This document shows positions 36,653 through 45,380 of a stretch of 64,000 bases of DNA, in pieces (the stretch's first letter is position 1; each line of letters opens with the position of its first letter). The position numbers were made by a program, and so were the translations under genes. The notes beneath the pieces are model-generated. The model was not told the DNA's origin and did no database searches. It worked only from the letters and a program-made list of their open reading frames with translations. The stretch comes from Velocimicrobium porci (GTDB taxonomy: Bacteria > Bacillota > Clostridia > Lachnospirales > Lachnospiraceae): positions 36,642-100,641 of the forward strand of contig NZ_VUMT01000011.1 of assembly GCF_009696045.1 (NCBI RefSeq), read 5' to 3'.

Positions 36653-37735
36653 ATGGGAAAAATTAATTTATATTCAATTGCAGATGCAAATTCCACAACA
36701 ATTTCAAATATTTTTATTGATTCTTATATGCCAACAGCCAATGGAAGTTATGTAAAAGTATATCTTTATCTTCTTCGGTGCCTTTCTGGACAACCAGAAG
36801 AATTTTCAATTTCTTTTCTGGCAGACCGCCTTGAAAATACAGAAGCAGATATTATAAGAGCATTAAAATATTGGGAAAAGGTTCATCTTATTGAATTAAC
36901 AGAAAATGAAGCTGGCTCAATTATTTCTATTACATTAAATGAATTAAAACCACTAGAACCTATCCAATCAGAGAATGTACTTTCCCAATCCTCTTTGGAA
37001 CCGTTTGCAGATTCACCAACCGCTCAAAATACATTTAAAGCTCCTGAGCATCCTGTTTACACGGATGAACAGATTAAAAAGCTGGCAAATGACGAGCAGG
37101 TAACATGGCTTATGAATATCATAGAAGTTTACTTAGAACGTACATTAAAACCAAAAGATATTCAATTAATCTTATACCTTTACGACACGGTAGGGTTTAG
37201 TGGAGAACTGATTATGTATCTTTACGAATATTGCATTTCAAAGGGAAAAAAGAATCCTTCTTATATAGAAGCAGTTGCTCTTGCATGGGCAGAACAAAAT
37301 ATATGCACTGTAGAGCAGGCAGAAGAGGCAAATGCCTTATACAATGCTAATTATAGTGCTGTAAGCAAAGCCTTTGGGCTAAGCCGTACTCCCGGTGCAA
37401 TTGAAAAGCAATACATTGACAAATGGATAACAAAGTATAAATTTTCTATTGAAATCATTATTGAGGCCTGTAACCGCACTATATTGAACACACAAAAAGC
37501 TGATTTTAAATATACGGATAAAATTCTTGAAAATTGGTACAATAAAGGTGTCAAAGAAAAGAATGATATTACAAAGCTTGATACAGAATTTAATATTAAT
37601 AAAAATTCAAAAGCTTCCATTCATCCAAATCCTGCACCATCCATTCGTCCAAATGGCTTTAATGCCTTTCCACAGAGAAATTATTCAAAAGAAGATTATG
37701 CAGACATTGAACAAAGATTACTTCATCGTTCATAA
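36653..37735 (+). CDS. DnaD-domain replication initiation protein
   Basis: About 360 residues. The N-terminal winged-helix domain (SYVKVYLYLLRCLSG, DRLENTEADIIRALKYW) is followed by a linker. A tandem of DnaD-like C-terminal domains comes next: LIMYLYEYCISKGKKNPSYIEAVALAW, then IEIIIEACNRTI and KYTDKILENWYNKGV, the YxxxI motif. DnaD proteins help load the helicase at origins and restart sites. ATG 36653 follows GAGGT; an ATG at 36623 is also in frame. It is followed 15 bases later by a DnaC/DnaI-like gene, forming a helicase-loading pair. Confidence 0.9.
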   Translation: MGKINLYSIADANSTTISNIFIDSYMPTANGSYVKVYLYLLRCLSGQPEEFSISFLADRLENTEADIIRALKYWEKVHLIELTENEAGSIISITLNELKPLEPIQSENVLSQSSLEPFADSPTAQNTFKAPEHPVYTDEQIKKLANDEQVTWLMNIIEVYLERTLKPKDIQLILYLYDTVGFSGELIMYLYEYCISKGKKNPSYIEAVALAWAEQNICTVEQAEEANALYNANYSAVSKAFGLSRTPGAIEKQYIDKWITKYKFSIEIIIEACNRTILNTQKADFKYTDKILENWYNKGVKEKNDITKLDTEFNINKNSKASIHPNPAPSIRPNGFNAFPQRNYSKEDYADIEQRLLHRS

Positions 37736-37749
37736 AGGGAGAACTAACT

Positions 37750-38745
37750 ATGGCACTAAAAAATTTTCAATACAATCGAATTCTTCAACAATATGATGAA
37801 CGGCGTTTTCAAAATAAACATTTGCTTACTATGCGCTATGAAGAAGTTATAAAACAAATTCCTGAATTTGCAGAACTCGACCGGGAAATTGTAAAAAATG
37901 GGATTACATATGCGAAACAAGCATTAATCGAAGGCACCTCCCATACAGATGAGCTTTCGATGAAAAACAAAGTATTAATAGAAAAAAAGACCGCCTTATT
38001 AGAACAGCATGGTTTTCCAAGAAATTATCTTGCACCAGTCTACAATTGTCCGGATTGTAAGGATACCGGTTTTATTGAGGGTGAGAAATGCCACTGTTTT
38101 AAACAGGCAATTGTTGACTTGCTCTACCAGCAGGCGAATCTGGATACAATATTATCCAAAGAAAATTTTCATACGTTTCGCTATGATTTCTACTCTGATG
38201 ACTATGTAGAACCGACGACAAAACTTACTCCTTTAGCAAATATAACTAAAATTGTCCATGAATGTCAAGATTTTATTACAGACTTTGATAAAGAATACTC
38301 TAATATTTTATTATATGGAAATACAGGTGTTGGAAAAACCTTTCTTGCCAATTGCATCGCAAAGGAATTATTGGATTCTGCACATACCGTCGTTTACTTA
38401 ACTTCATTCCAACTCTTCGACATTTTAGAAAAACATAAATTCAGTAGACAGATTGAAGAAAAAACAGAGGCCGATTATCAATTTCAATATATTTTTGATT
38501 GTGACCTTTTAATTATCGACGATCTTGGAACAGAAACAGTAAATAGTTTCATTGCTTCCCAACTCTATCATTGTATTAATGAACGTCATCTAAGTCACAA
38601 ATCAACTATTATTTCTACTAATCTGTCACTTGATGATTTAAGCCGTCTGTACAGCGAACGGGTTTTCTCCAGAATTATTAGTAATTATCGTCTATTAAAG
38701 ATAATAGGTGACGATATTCGACTAAAAAAAGCGTTTACACCTTGA
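37750..38745 (+). CDS. DnaC/DnaI-like helicase loader ATPase
   Basis: The protein has 331 residues. A four-cysteine zinc-finger-like segment (CPDCKDTGFIEGEKCHCF, about 98-115) is followed by the AAA+ domain with Walker A GNTGVGKTF near 190, Walker B LLIIDDLGTE and the arginine-finger region SRIISNYRLLKI. It resembles Bacillus DnaI, which loads the replicative helicase DnaC/DnaB. ATG 37750 follows AAAGGGAG. The pairing with a DnaD protein and upstream DnaA boxes supports a chromosomal replication role rather than an IstB transposition helper. Confidence 0.92.
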   Translation: MALKNFQYNRILQQYDERRFQNKHLLTMRYEEVIKQIPEFAELDREIVKNGITYAKQALIEGTSHTDELSMKNKVLIEKKTALLEQHGFPRNYLAPVYNCPDCKDTGFIEGEKCHCFKQAIVDLLYQQANLDTILSKENFHTFRYDFYSDDYVEPTTKLTPLANITKIVHECQDFITDFDKEYSNILLYGNTGVGKTFLANCIAKELLDSAHTVVYLTSFQLFDILEKHKFSRQIEEKTEADYQFQYIFDCDLLIIDDLGTETVNSFIASQLYHCINERHLSHKSTIISTNLSLDDLSRLYSERVFSRIISNYRLLKIIGDDIRLKKAFTP

Positions 38746-38827
38746 CGAACCAATATAGAAATGATATAACAAAGAATGGACAAATATTGAACAATAATAA
38801 CCAAACCTATATACGGAGGAATAATGA

Positions 38828-40000
38828 ATGCCAGCACAAGACAATTTAGGAAACACAATTCCAGTAGGAACATTAGGAATTATCGCTTTAGAAAGCAGTA
38901 AGTCCTTAGGACAAAAGGTGAATGACTATATCGTTGAATGGAGAAAAGAACGTGAAAATGAACACAAATCTACGATAGCATTCGCAGGATATCAAAGAGA
39001 TTCTTACCTTGTAGAAGCTTCCTGTCCCAGATTCGGTTCCGGTGAAGCAAAAGGTATCATAAAAGAATCTGTTCGTGGTTCTGATTTGTATTTACTATTA
39101 GATGTATGTAACCACAGTCTTACTTATTCTGTATGTGGACAAACGAATCACATGTCCCCAGATGATCACTATCAGGATTTAAAAAGAGTTATCGCAGCAG
39201 TGGGAGGTAAAGCCCGTCGCATTACGGTTATTATGCCATTCTTATACGAAAGCAGACAGCACAAACGCAGCGCCAGAGAGTCGCTAGACTGTGCCTTAGC
39301 CCTTCAGGAATTAACAAATATGGGTGTAGAAAGCATTATTACATTTGATGCCCACGATCCTCGAGTTCAAAATGCAATTCCACTAAAAAGTTTTGAAACA
39401 ATTCAGCCAACTTATCAGTTTATCAAAGCATTATTAAAAAATATACCTGATATTAAATTCGATGCAGACCATCTAATGGTTATCAGTCCTGATGAAGGAG
39501 CAATGAACCGGGTTGTATATTATGCAAATATCTTAGGTGTAGATATGGGTATGTTCTACAAACGTCGTGACTATACACAAATTATTGACGGTCGCAATCC
39601 AATTGTGGCACACGAATTTTTAGGAAGCAATGTAGAGGGAAAAGATATGTTAATTATCGACGATATGATTTCCTCCGGTGAAAGCATGCTTGACGTCGCA
39701 AGAGAACTAAAGAAACGCAAAGCAGGAAGAATTTTTATTGCTTCTACTTTTGGTTTATTTACAAATGGATTGGAAAAGTTTGATAAAGCCTACGAAGATG
39801 GAACAATTTATCGGGTTATTACTACAAATCTTGTATACCAGCCAAAAGAATTGTTAACAAAAGAATATTATATTAGTGCGGATATGAGTAAATACATTGC
39901 ACTTTTAATTGACACTTTAAATCACGACCAGTCTATAAGTAGCTTCTTAAGCCCAACAGAACGAATTCAAACAATTTTGAAAAAATATGGTCAACGTTAA
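38828..40000 (+). CDS. prs: Ribose-phosphate pyrophosphokinase, long form
   Basis: The protein has 390 residues, longer than the usual 310-320. The PRPP-binding loop MLIIDDMISSGESML is near residue 280, and VISPDEGAMNR and TFDAHDPRVQ are present. An N-terminal extension (to about residue 45) and internal insertions make up the extra length. It makes PRPP from ribose 5-phosphate and ATP for nucleotide and cofactor synthesis. The start follows ACGGAGGAATAATGA. Its neighbours match the Bacillus region where prs sits near spoVG. It supplies the substrate of Hpt in the same block. Confidence 0.92.
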   Translation: MPAQDNLGNTIPVGTLGIIALESSKSLGQKVNDYIVEWRKERENEHKSTIAFAGYQRDSYLVEASCPRFGSGEAKGIIKESVRGSDLYLLLDVCNHSLTYSVCGQTNHMSPDDHYQDLKRVIAAVGGKARRITVIMPFLYESRQHKRSARESLDCALALQELTNMGVESIITFDAHDPRVQNAIPLKSFETIQPTYQFIKALLKNIPDIKFDADHLMVISPDEGAMNRVVYYANILGVDMGMFYKRRDYTQIIDGRNPIVAHEFLGSNVEGKDMLIIDDMISSGESMLDVARELKKRKAGRIFIASTFGLFTNGLEKFDKAYEDGTIYRVITTNLVYQPKELLTKEYYISADMSKYIALLIDTLNHDQSISSFLSPTERIQTILKKYGQR

Positions 40001-40029
40001 TAGATAATAAGCAATAAATAATTTTTGGG

Positions 40030-40078
40030 CCTTCAAATTAGAAGATTGACAGAATTTTCTAATTTGAAGGTCTTTTTG
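40030..40078 (+). terminator. prs terminator
   Basis: CCTTCAAATTAGAA (40030-40043) pairs exactly with TTCTAATTTGAAGG (40057-40070), followed by TCTTTTTG. Confidence 0.9.
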
Positions 40079-40162
40079 TTAATTATTATTATATTTTCTT
40101 ACTAATTTCTGTACTTTTATCAATTGACAATCTCTTCTAACTATGTCATAGTAAATTATTAT

Positions 40163-40340
40163 GATACCATGGTCAAAAGGACATGCTTTTCATGCTGGCA
40201 TGAAAAAGCATGACTTTGAGACCCGCAAAAACATGAGAAAGTAGCCCGAACAGGGCGAATTTCGAATGTTTTTAGGATGACGGGAGCATAAAGTGCGTAG
40301 TCATCCGTAGGTATCAGGGGTCAAAAGATATTTTGACCCC
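40163..40340 (+). repeat. Dispersed structured repeat, family B, copy 1
   Basis: A 178-base unit from GATACC to the hairpin GGGGTCAAAA-GATA-TTTTGACCCC (40317-40340). It folds in several places. CATGCTTTTCATG pairs with CATGAAAAAGCATG. CAAAAACAT pairs with ATGTTTTT around GCCCGAACAGGGC. GGATGAC pairs with GTCATCC around a small loop. The opening GATACC is complementary to GGTATC near the end. It is nearly identical to the copy at 43677. It lies just before a chemoreceptor gene. Confidence 0.9.
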
Positions 40341-40361
40341 AACATTTTATTATATTATACT
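40333..40361 (+). promoter_or_regulatory. Chemoreceptor promoter whose -35 is the end of repeat B
   Basis: TTGACC (40333-40338) inside the terminal repeat hairpin, a 17-base spacer and TATACT (40356-40361), then GAAAGGAAATG and the start at 40384. The repeat insertion appears to have supplied the -35 element. Confidence 0.6.
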
Positions 40362-40383
40362 AGTAAGAAAGGAAATGATACAT

Positions 40384-42420
40384 ATGTCAATCCAAAAAAA
40401 CAACCAAGATGTCCTAACCCAAGAGATTATAAAGAAAAAATTTGGCATTAAAACTAAGTTAATTGGTACGATACTACCTATCGTTACAATTATCATTATT
40501 ACAATCTTACTTGTCATATCCAATACATCAAAGAAAGTAATTCTTGAAGCTGACACTAATCTTCTTGTTTCTGAAACTGAACGTTATGAAAAACAAATTG
40601 AATCTGATATAAATGAACTTTTAGCATCTCTAAAATCAGTTCAAAATACTTTAAATAATGTTTCTTTTTCCTCAGAAAAAGAAGCTCTCGAATATTTAAA
40701 AACGACTCCTGCCCTTCATCCATTTGCACCAAATGGTGTCTATGTTGGAGATAATAATGGTCACTACATTGATGGAAGCGGATGGGTTCCTGATTCAGAC
40801 TATGTGGTTACAGAACGTGACTGGTACAAAGAAGGCTTAACCCACGAAGAACCAACACTCGGAAAAACATATATTGATTCAGATACCGGGGAATATGTCA
40901 TCAGTGCATCTGCACTATTAAAAAACAATGGTTCCAAAAAAGCAGTTATGTCAGCAGATATCTTTTTAAAAGATATCACGGATGCTATTTCTTCTGCTCA
41001 GATTATGGGAAAAGGCTATGCTTTTCTAGTTGATACTTCTTTAAATCAGATTATCGCCCATAAAGATACAGATAAACTTGCAACTGCCCTTAATGATAAC
41101 GGTACCTTTTATCAAGAAATTGAAACGTATATATCTTCAAATAATTCTAATGTTATAACATTAAGAGATGGTAAATCGGATATTATGGTAAATTCCGTAA
41201 AAGTTGAACATACACCTTGGATTCTTGTAACTTGTATTGATAAATCCATTTTACTTGAAAACATATCAAACCTTACAAAAACTTATATTATTGTTTGTAT
41301 TATTATTCTTTTAGTTGTAATTATCCTAATTGAACGTATTATACAAATGATTATCAACCCAATCCATATCATTACAGGTGTAATACAAAATACAACAAAT
41401 GGTGATTTTTCCAGCCAGTTACAAGTGAAAGGACATGATGAAGTATCTGTAATCAGTTCGCATATGAATCATTTTATCCAAGTTATGCAAAGGCTGATAA
41501 AGGAAATTATAGAAAGTTCCTCCAGCATGTTAAAACAGGCACAAAACAGCGATACTTTGTCAGAAGAACTATTAAACTTATCCGAAACTCAATTTAATTC
41601 CATGGAACACCTGCATACTACAGTAAATGAACTAACCGGTTCAATTAATGACATTGCAGAAAGTGCTACTTCGCTTGCTACAGTTGCCTCTTCTACAAAG
41701 GAACATGGCAACATTGCAAATAATAAAATACAAACTACTGTTGAAATTGCAAGTAAAGGGTATGAAGACATGAATAAAGCACAACAGTCTATGGAACATA
41801 TTCAAAATAGCATTACTTCATTAAATGAAACAGTGAATGAAGTTGGTAACTCAACAAAAGAAATCAACAAGATTGTAGATTTAATTGGTGATATTGCATC
41901 TCAAACTAACTTGCTGTCCCTAAATGCCGCAATTGAGGCTGCAAGAGCAGGAGAATCGGGAAGAGGATTTGCCGTTGTTGCAGAAGAAATTGGACAACTT
42001 GCACAAACCAGTGCAGAAGCTGTAGGTAATATTTCCGCCTTGATTCACACAATCAATCAGAAAATGGAACAAACAATCCAGCAAACTGCTTTAAGTGTAG
42101 ATGAAATTACCTCCAGTTCTATTAAGATTGAAGATGCATGCACTACATTCCATGAAATTTATGAAAACATCAATCAAACAGAGGCATTAATGAGCGATAT
42201 CTTTAAAGAAATTGCACGTGTAGATGATGTAGCTACCAATATGGCTGCAGTAACAGAAGAACAGTCGGCAAGTGCAGAAGTAATTGTAAACACAAGCGAA
42301 GACTTAACAGAACAGTCCAAGTTGCTTACAAAACACAGTGAACAAGTTGCCACTGACTCAAAGCAATTAGCCGACACTGCCCATCAACTGGAAAAGCATA
42401 TGCAATATTTTAAACTGTAA
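40384..42420 (+). CDS. Methyl-accepting chemotaxis protein with dCache-type sensor
   Basis: About 678 residues. Membrane helix 1 is near 25-48 ([16 protein letters not shown]). An outside Cache-type ligand domain follows (about 50-290, with [17 protein letters not shown] and DWYKEG). Then come membrane helix 2 ([17 protein letters not shown]), HAMP, and a long coiled-coil signalling domain with the MCP hairpin tip [20 protein letters not shown] followed by [13 protein letters not shown]. It passes ligand signals to CheA. ATG 40384 is placed after AAAGGAAATG. No che genes are in the window. It is related to the receptor at 57640 over the whole length but not identical in the sensor domain. Confidence 0.93.
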   Translation: MSIQKNNQDVLTQEIIKKKFGIKTKLIGTILPIVTIIIITILLVISNTSKKVILEADTNLLVSETERYEKQIESDINELLASLKSVQNTLNNVSFSSEKEALEYLKTTPALHPFAPNGVYVGDNNGHYIDGSGWVPDSDYVVTERDWYKEGLTHEEPTLGKTYIDSDTGEYVISASALLKNNGSKKAVMSADIFLKDITDAISSAQIMGKGYAFLVDTSLNQIIAHKDTDKLATALNDNGTFYQEIETYISSNNSNVITLRDGKSDIMVNSVKVEHTPWILVTCIDKSILLENISNLTKTYIIVCIIILLVVIILIERIIQMIINPIHIITGVIQNTTNGDFSSQLQVKGHDEVSVISSHMNHFIQVMQRLIKEIIESSSSMLKQAQNSDTLSEELLNLSETQFNSMEHLHTTVNELTGSINDIAESATSLATVASSTKEHGNIANNKIQTTVEIASKGYEDMNKAQQSMEHIQNSITSLNETVNEVGNSTKEINKIVDLIGDIASQTNLLSLNAAIEAARAGESGRGFAVVAEEIGQLAQTSAEAVGNISALIHTINQKMEQTIQQTALSVDEITSSSIKIEDACTTFHEIYENINQTEALMSDIFKEIARVDDVATNMAAVTEEQSASAEVIVNTSEDLTEQSKLLTKHSEQVATDSKQLADTAHQLEKHMQYFKL

Positions 42421-42547
42421 GTATCTGCTCCATTCTGTTGAAACAATAACAGGCATATAAACATACCTTCCTCATCGTCTTCATGATAGTTTGCTTTATT
42501 AATTTTATATTGATTTTATTTCAAAAAATTGATAGAATATAATAACA

Positions 42548-42559
42548 AGAATGATTACT
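42548..42559 (+). promoter_or_regulatory. Candidate PerR operator upstream of perR
   Basis: AGAATGATTACT lies between the likely -10 region and the ribosome site. Its reverse complement AGTAATCATTCT shares AGTAATCATT with the palindrome upstream of rubrerythrin at 43034. This suggests autoregulation by the Fur-family protein. Confidence 0.5.
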
Positions 42560-42580
42560 ATTATATAAGGAGGATTTTAT

Positions 42581-42973
42581 ATGCCTGTTATAAAATTTAG
42601 TCGTCAACGGGAATCCATTCGCAATTATTTATCTGGTACAAAGGAACATCCTACTGCTGATGTCATATATCATAATATTAGAAAAGAATATCCTAATATT
42701 AGTCTTGGCACTGTTTATCGTAATTTGAATCTTTTAGTTGAACAGGGTGAAATTCAAAAACTTTCCTGCGGAGATGGTACCGATCATTTTGATTATAACA
42801 CGGATGAACACTATCATTTTATCTGTACTGAATGTAGAAGAGTTTTAGACCTTGAAATGGAATCCATTTCTCATATTAACATAATTGCCGGTGCCAATTT
42901 TGATGGTATTATTGAGGGAAGTTCTACTTATTTTTATGGTAAATGCCCAAATTGTAAAAATAGTTCCAAATAA
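42581..42973 (+). CDS. Fur-family regulator, PerR-like
   Basis: The protein has 130 residues. The winged-helix DNA-binding domain has RQRESIRNYLSGTKEHPTAD and SLGTVYRNLNLLVEQGEI. The metal-binding region has DHFDYNTDEHYHFICTEC, and a CTEC/CPNC pair of CxxC motifs forms the structural zinc site. The peroxide-sensing His/Asp ligands are consistent with PerR rather than Fur or Zur, and the next gene is a rubrerythrin. The start follows AAGGAGG. It most likely represses peroxide-defence genes until metal-catalysed oxidation. Confidence 0.88.
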   Translation: MPVIKFSRQRESIRNYLSGTKEHPTADVIYHNIRKEYPNISLGTVYRNLNLLVEQGEIQKLSCGDGTDHFDYNTDEHYHFICTECRRVLDLEMESISHINIIAGANFDGIIEGSSTYFYGKCPNCKNSSK

Positions 42974-42996
42974 TTTATTATTTTTTAAAAGCACAG

Positions 42997-43048
42997 TTGA
43001 CATTTTAAAGTTTAAGTACTATAATAACAATATCAGTAATCATTACTG
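42997..43048 (+). promoter_or_regulatory. Rubrerythrin promoter with overlapping palindromic operator
   Basis: TTGACA (42997-43002), a 17-base spacer and TATAAT (43020-43025) are a consensus promoter. CAGTAATCATTACTG (43034-43048), a near-perfect palindrome at the start site, shares its core with the sequence before perR. A PerR site is the natural reading. Confidence 0.75.
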
Positions 43049-43105
43049 TTTTAAAAGGAAATATTTATTACTATAAAATCATTAAAAGAAAAGGAGAACA
43101 AAAAT

Positions 43106-43648
43106 ATGAAAAAGTTTGTATGTCAAGTATGTGGTTATGTTTATGAGGGAGAATCTGCACCAGAAAAATGTCCACAATGTAATGCTCCAGCTTCCAAGTT
43201 TACAGAACAATCCGGAGAAAAGTCATGGGCAGCTGAGCATGTAGTAGGCGTAGCTCAAGGTGTTAGAGAAGATATTATTGAAGATTTAAGAGCAAACTTC
43301 AACGGGGAATGTTCTGAAGTTGGTATGTATCTTGCTATGGCAAGAGTTGCTCATAGAGAAGGTTATCCTGAAATCGGTCTTTACTGGGAAAAAGCTGCTT
43401 ATGAAGAAGCTGAACATGCTGCTAAATTTGCTGAGTTATTAGGTGAAGTTGTAACTGACTCTACAAAGAAAAATTTAGAAATGAGAGTAGAAGCCGAAAA
43501 TGGCGCTACTGCTGGTAAATTCGACCTTGCTAAACGTGCAAAAGAATTAGGATTAGACGCAATCCATGATACAGTACATGAAATGGCTAGGGATGAAGCT
43601 AGACACGGAAAAGCATTTGAAGGTCTGTTAAAAAGATATTTTGGTTAA
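43106..43648 (+). CDS. Reverse rubrerythrin (peroxide reductase)
   Basis: The protein has 180 residues. A rubredoxin domain comes first (residues 1-37, [10 protein letters not shown] and CPQCNAP), followed by the ferritin-like diiron domain with Glu-rich helices ([50 protein letters not shown]). The domain order is the reverse of classical rubrerythrin and matches the Clostridial reverse rubrerythrins that reduce hydrogen peroxide with NADH-derived electrons. ATG 43106 follows AAAGGAG. PerR control is predicted by gene order and shared operator. Confidence 0.95.
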   Translation: MKKFVCQVCGYVYEGESAPEKCPQCNAPASKFTEQSGEKSWAAEHVVGVAQGVREDIIEDLRANFNGECSEVGMYLAMARVAHREGYPEIGLYWEKAAYEEAEHAAKFAELLGEVVTDSTKKNLEMRVEAENGATAGKFDLAKRAKELGLDAIHDTVHEMARDEARHGKAFEGLLKRYFG

Positions 43649-43676
43649 AAAGAACTCTATTATAATCCTATAAAAT

Positions 43677-43855
43677 GATACCAGGGTCAAAAGGTCATGC
43701 TTTTTCATGCTGACATGGAAAAGCATGACTTTGAGACCCGCAAAAACATGAGAAAGTAGCCCGAATAGGGCAGATTTCGAATGTTTTTAGGATGACGGGA
43801 GCACAAAGTGCGCAGTCATCCGTAGGTATCAGGGGTCAAAAGATATTTTGACCCC
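43677..43855 (+). repeat. Dispersed structured repeat, family B, copy 2
   Basis: A 179-base unit matching the copy at 40163 with scattered substitutions. GGGTC near the start can pair with GACCC in the middle, and CATGCTTTTTCATG pairs with CATGGAAAAGCATG. Relative to copy 1 the changes here keep or improve the stems (GTCATGC opposite GCATGAC). The end hairpin GGGGTCAAAA/TTTTGACCCC is identical. It lies between rubrerythrin and a terminator. Confidence 0.9.
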
Positions 43856-43875
43856 AATATCATAAAATATAAAAC

Positions 43876-43918
43876 AAGAGGTTGTTAGATATTTTCTGTC
43901 TAACAGCCTCTTTCTTCT
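43876..43918 (+). terminator. Terminator downstream of rubrerythrin and repeat B
   Basis: AAGAGGTTGTTAGA (43876-43889) pairs with TCTAACAGCCTCTT (43899-43912) with one mismatch, followed by TCTTCTCTTT. If it ends rubrerythrin mRNA, repeat B copy 2 would be part of the 3' untranslated region. Confidence 0.75.
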
Positions 43919-44240
43919 CTTTCACCTCTCATGAGCGTTACTAAAGCAATGCCCAATGTGGCTACAATTGCTCCCCCCTATCGCTTACCGTAATATATCA
44001 TTTGTTTCTGCCATAATCGTAAAATGTGTTACGACATAGATTAGCTCATACATTTAACTGTAACTTAACGGCTTCCAGTCATACAATTGGGGCAATTCCG
44101 CCAACAGAATCTCAAAGACTTGCTTTGAAATAGTCAGAAATCCTGCATGGTGAAATACTTACTGTTAAAATCATGGGAAATATTTTCTATTTTTCTCGAT
44201 TGGTCACATTTTTTTTAATAAATGTGATATACTACACACG
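43919..44240. other. Gene-free stretch, possible gene debris
   Basis: No ORF, RNA or clear repeat is seen. A short run around 44095-44185 reads ESQRLALK-stop-SEILHGEIL on the plus strand. This has a protein-like look but is too short and broken to assign. Confidence 0.3.
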
Positions 44241-44303
44241 ATGATGATACGAACTTATATTATAAAATACTATGATAGTCTGAGAAAGGAATTACAATTT
44301 ATT

Positions 44304-45293
44304 ATGAGCAGTACAAAATTACAGCAATTAATCGCACAAATCCGCACAAATCCTGTGTATATACAACCTCATAATTACCCGGATCCTGATGCGCTTGCAA
44401 GTGCCAAAGGATTGCAAGTACTTTTGAAGCATTTTCAGATTGAATCTGTCATTTGTTATAATGGATGTATTGATAAATGCAATACTTTACAAATGATAGA
44501 ACTTCTTAACATTGATGTCCATTCCGAATGTAATGTAAATTTAAAACCAGGGGACGAAATTATCCTTGTTGATTGTCAAAAGGGCAACACGAATGTAAAT
44601 GATTTTGTCGGTACTGTAATTGCCTGTATTGACCACCATAAGTTACAAACTACTAATAATTATCGTTTTTTTGATATACGAAGTGATGTCGGTTCTTGTT
44701 CCACGATTATTGCTAATTATTTTTTAGAAAATAAAATTCCTATAAATCAAGAAGTTGCTACTACACTATTATACGGACTAAAAATGGATACTGCTAATCT
44801 CACGCGGGGAGTTTCTAATTTGGATGCTAATATTTTTTGTGAGCTACATAAAGTATCAAGTCCTTCCATTTTGCGAAAATTACATTCAAATAGTCTTACC
44901 CTCTCAGATTTAACTTCCTACGTGAGAGCAATCGAAAATCTTCATATTGTTGATTCGATTGGTTTTGCAAATGTGGGAAATAACTGTTCCGAAGCAATTA
45001 TTGGTACTTTGTCTGATTTCTTTCTTACATTAAACGAAGTCCACTTTGTTCTGGTTTACTCTTATCGAGCGGGTGGTTTAAAATTTTCTGTTCGAAGTGA
45101 AATTGATTGCTTAGATTCTGCCAGAATTATTAAAGAATTATTAGATGGTTTTGGAAACGGAGGCGGACATGCTATTATGGCAGCCGGGTTTGTTCCAAAT
45201 ATTTCATCAGAAGCGGAGGCATTTTTACTCGCATCCAAACTGGAAAAAAAATGTGTAGCAATGATACATTCTATCTTAAATGATCAAAAATAG
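44304..45293 (+). CDS. DHH-family phosphoesterase (NrnA/RecJ-like)
   Basis: About 329 residues from Met 44304; ATG 44241 or 44244 would add 20 residues. The N-terminal DHH domain has HNYPDPDALASAKG and VDCQKGNTN. The signature is CIDHHKLQ and the later RSDVGSCSTIIANYF. The C-terminal DHHA1 domain ends with DGFGNGGGHAIMAAGFV. Relatives degrade nano-RNA, pAp or cyclic dinucleotide products using Mn2+. Which substrate is unknown. The ribosome site (GAAAGGA) is 14 bases from the proposed start, which is long, so the start is uncertain. Confidence 0.88.
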   Translation: MSSTKLQQLIAQIRTNPVYIQPHNYPDPDALASAKGLQVLLKHFQIESVICYNGCIDKCNTLQMIELLNIDVHSECNVNLKPGDEIILVDCQKGNTNVNDFVGTVIACIDHHKLQTTNNYRFFDIRSDVGSCSTIIANYFLENKIPINQEVATTLLYGLKMDTANLTRGVSNLDANIFCELHKVSSPSILRKLHSNSLTLSDLTSYVRAIENLHIVDSIGFANVGNNCSEAIIGTLSDFFLTLNEVHFVLVYSYRAGGLKFSVRSEIDCLDSARIIKELLDGFGNGGGHAIMAAGFVPNISSEAEAFLLASKLEKKCVAMIHSILNDQK

Positions 45294-45338
45294 AATTTTT
45301 TTATTTTCCATTCAGGCTGTTTCCATTTCTCTGAATGA

Positions 45339-45364
45339 AAAGCAGGTTCTGAAGAACCTGCTTT
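45339..45364. terminator. Bidirectional terminator between the DHH gene and clpB
   Basis: AAAGCAGGTTC (45339-45349) and GAACCTGCTTT (45354-45364) are exact complements with a TGAA loop, between converging genes. Confidence 0.85.
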
Positions 45365-45380
45365 ACTTCTTTTATTACCG

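Noticed and set aside
37750..38745. IstB-type transposition helper
   Set aside because: It lies next to a DnaD-domain gene, has the N-terminal cysteine cluster of DnaI-like loaders, and there is no IstA or IS end nearby.
40163..40340. Repeat B as a cyclic-di-GMP or other known riboswitch for the chemoreceptor
   Set aside because: The conserved core of GEMM-type aptamers is absent, and a second copy sits downstream of rubrerythrin with no gene to control.
44095..44185. Small protein fragment around ESQRLALK
   Set aside because: Only about 30 codons with a stop inside and no start; noted in the gap entry but not called a pseudogene.
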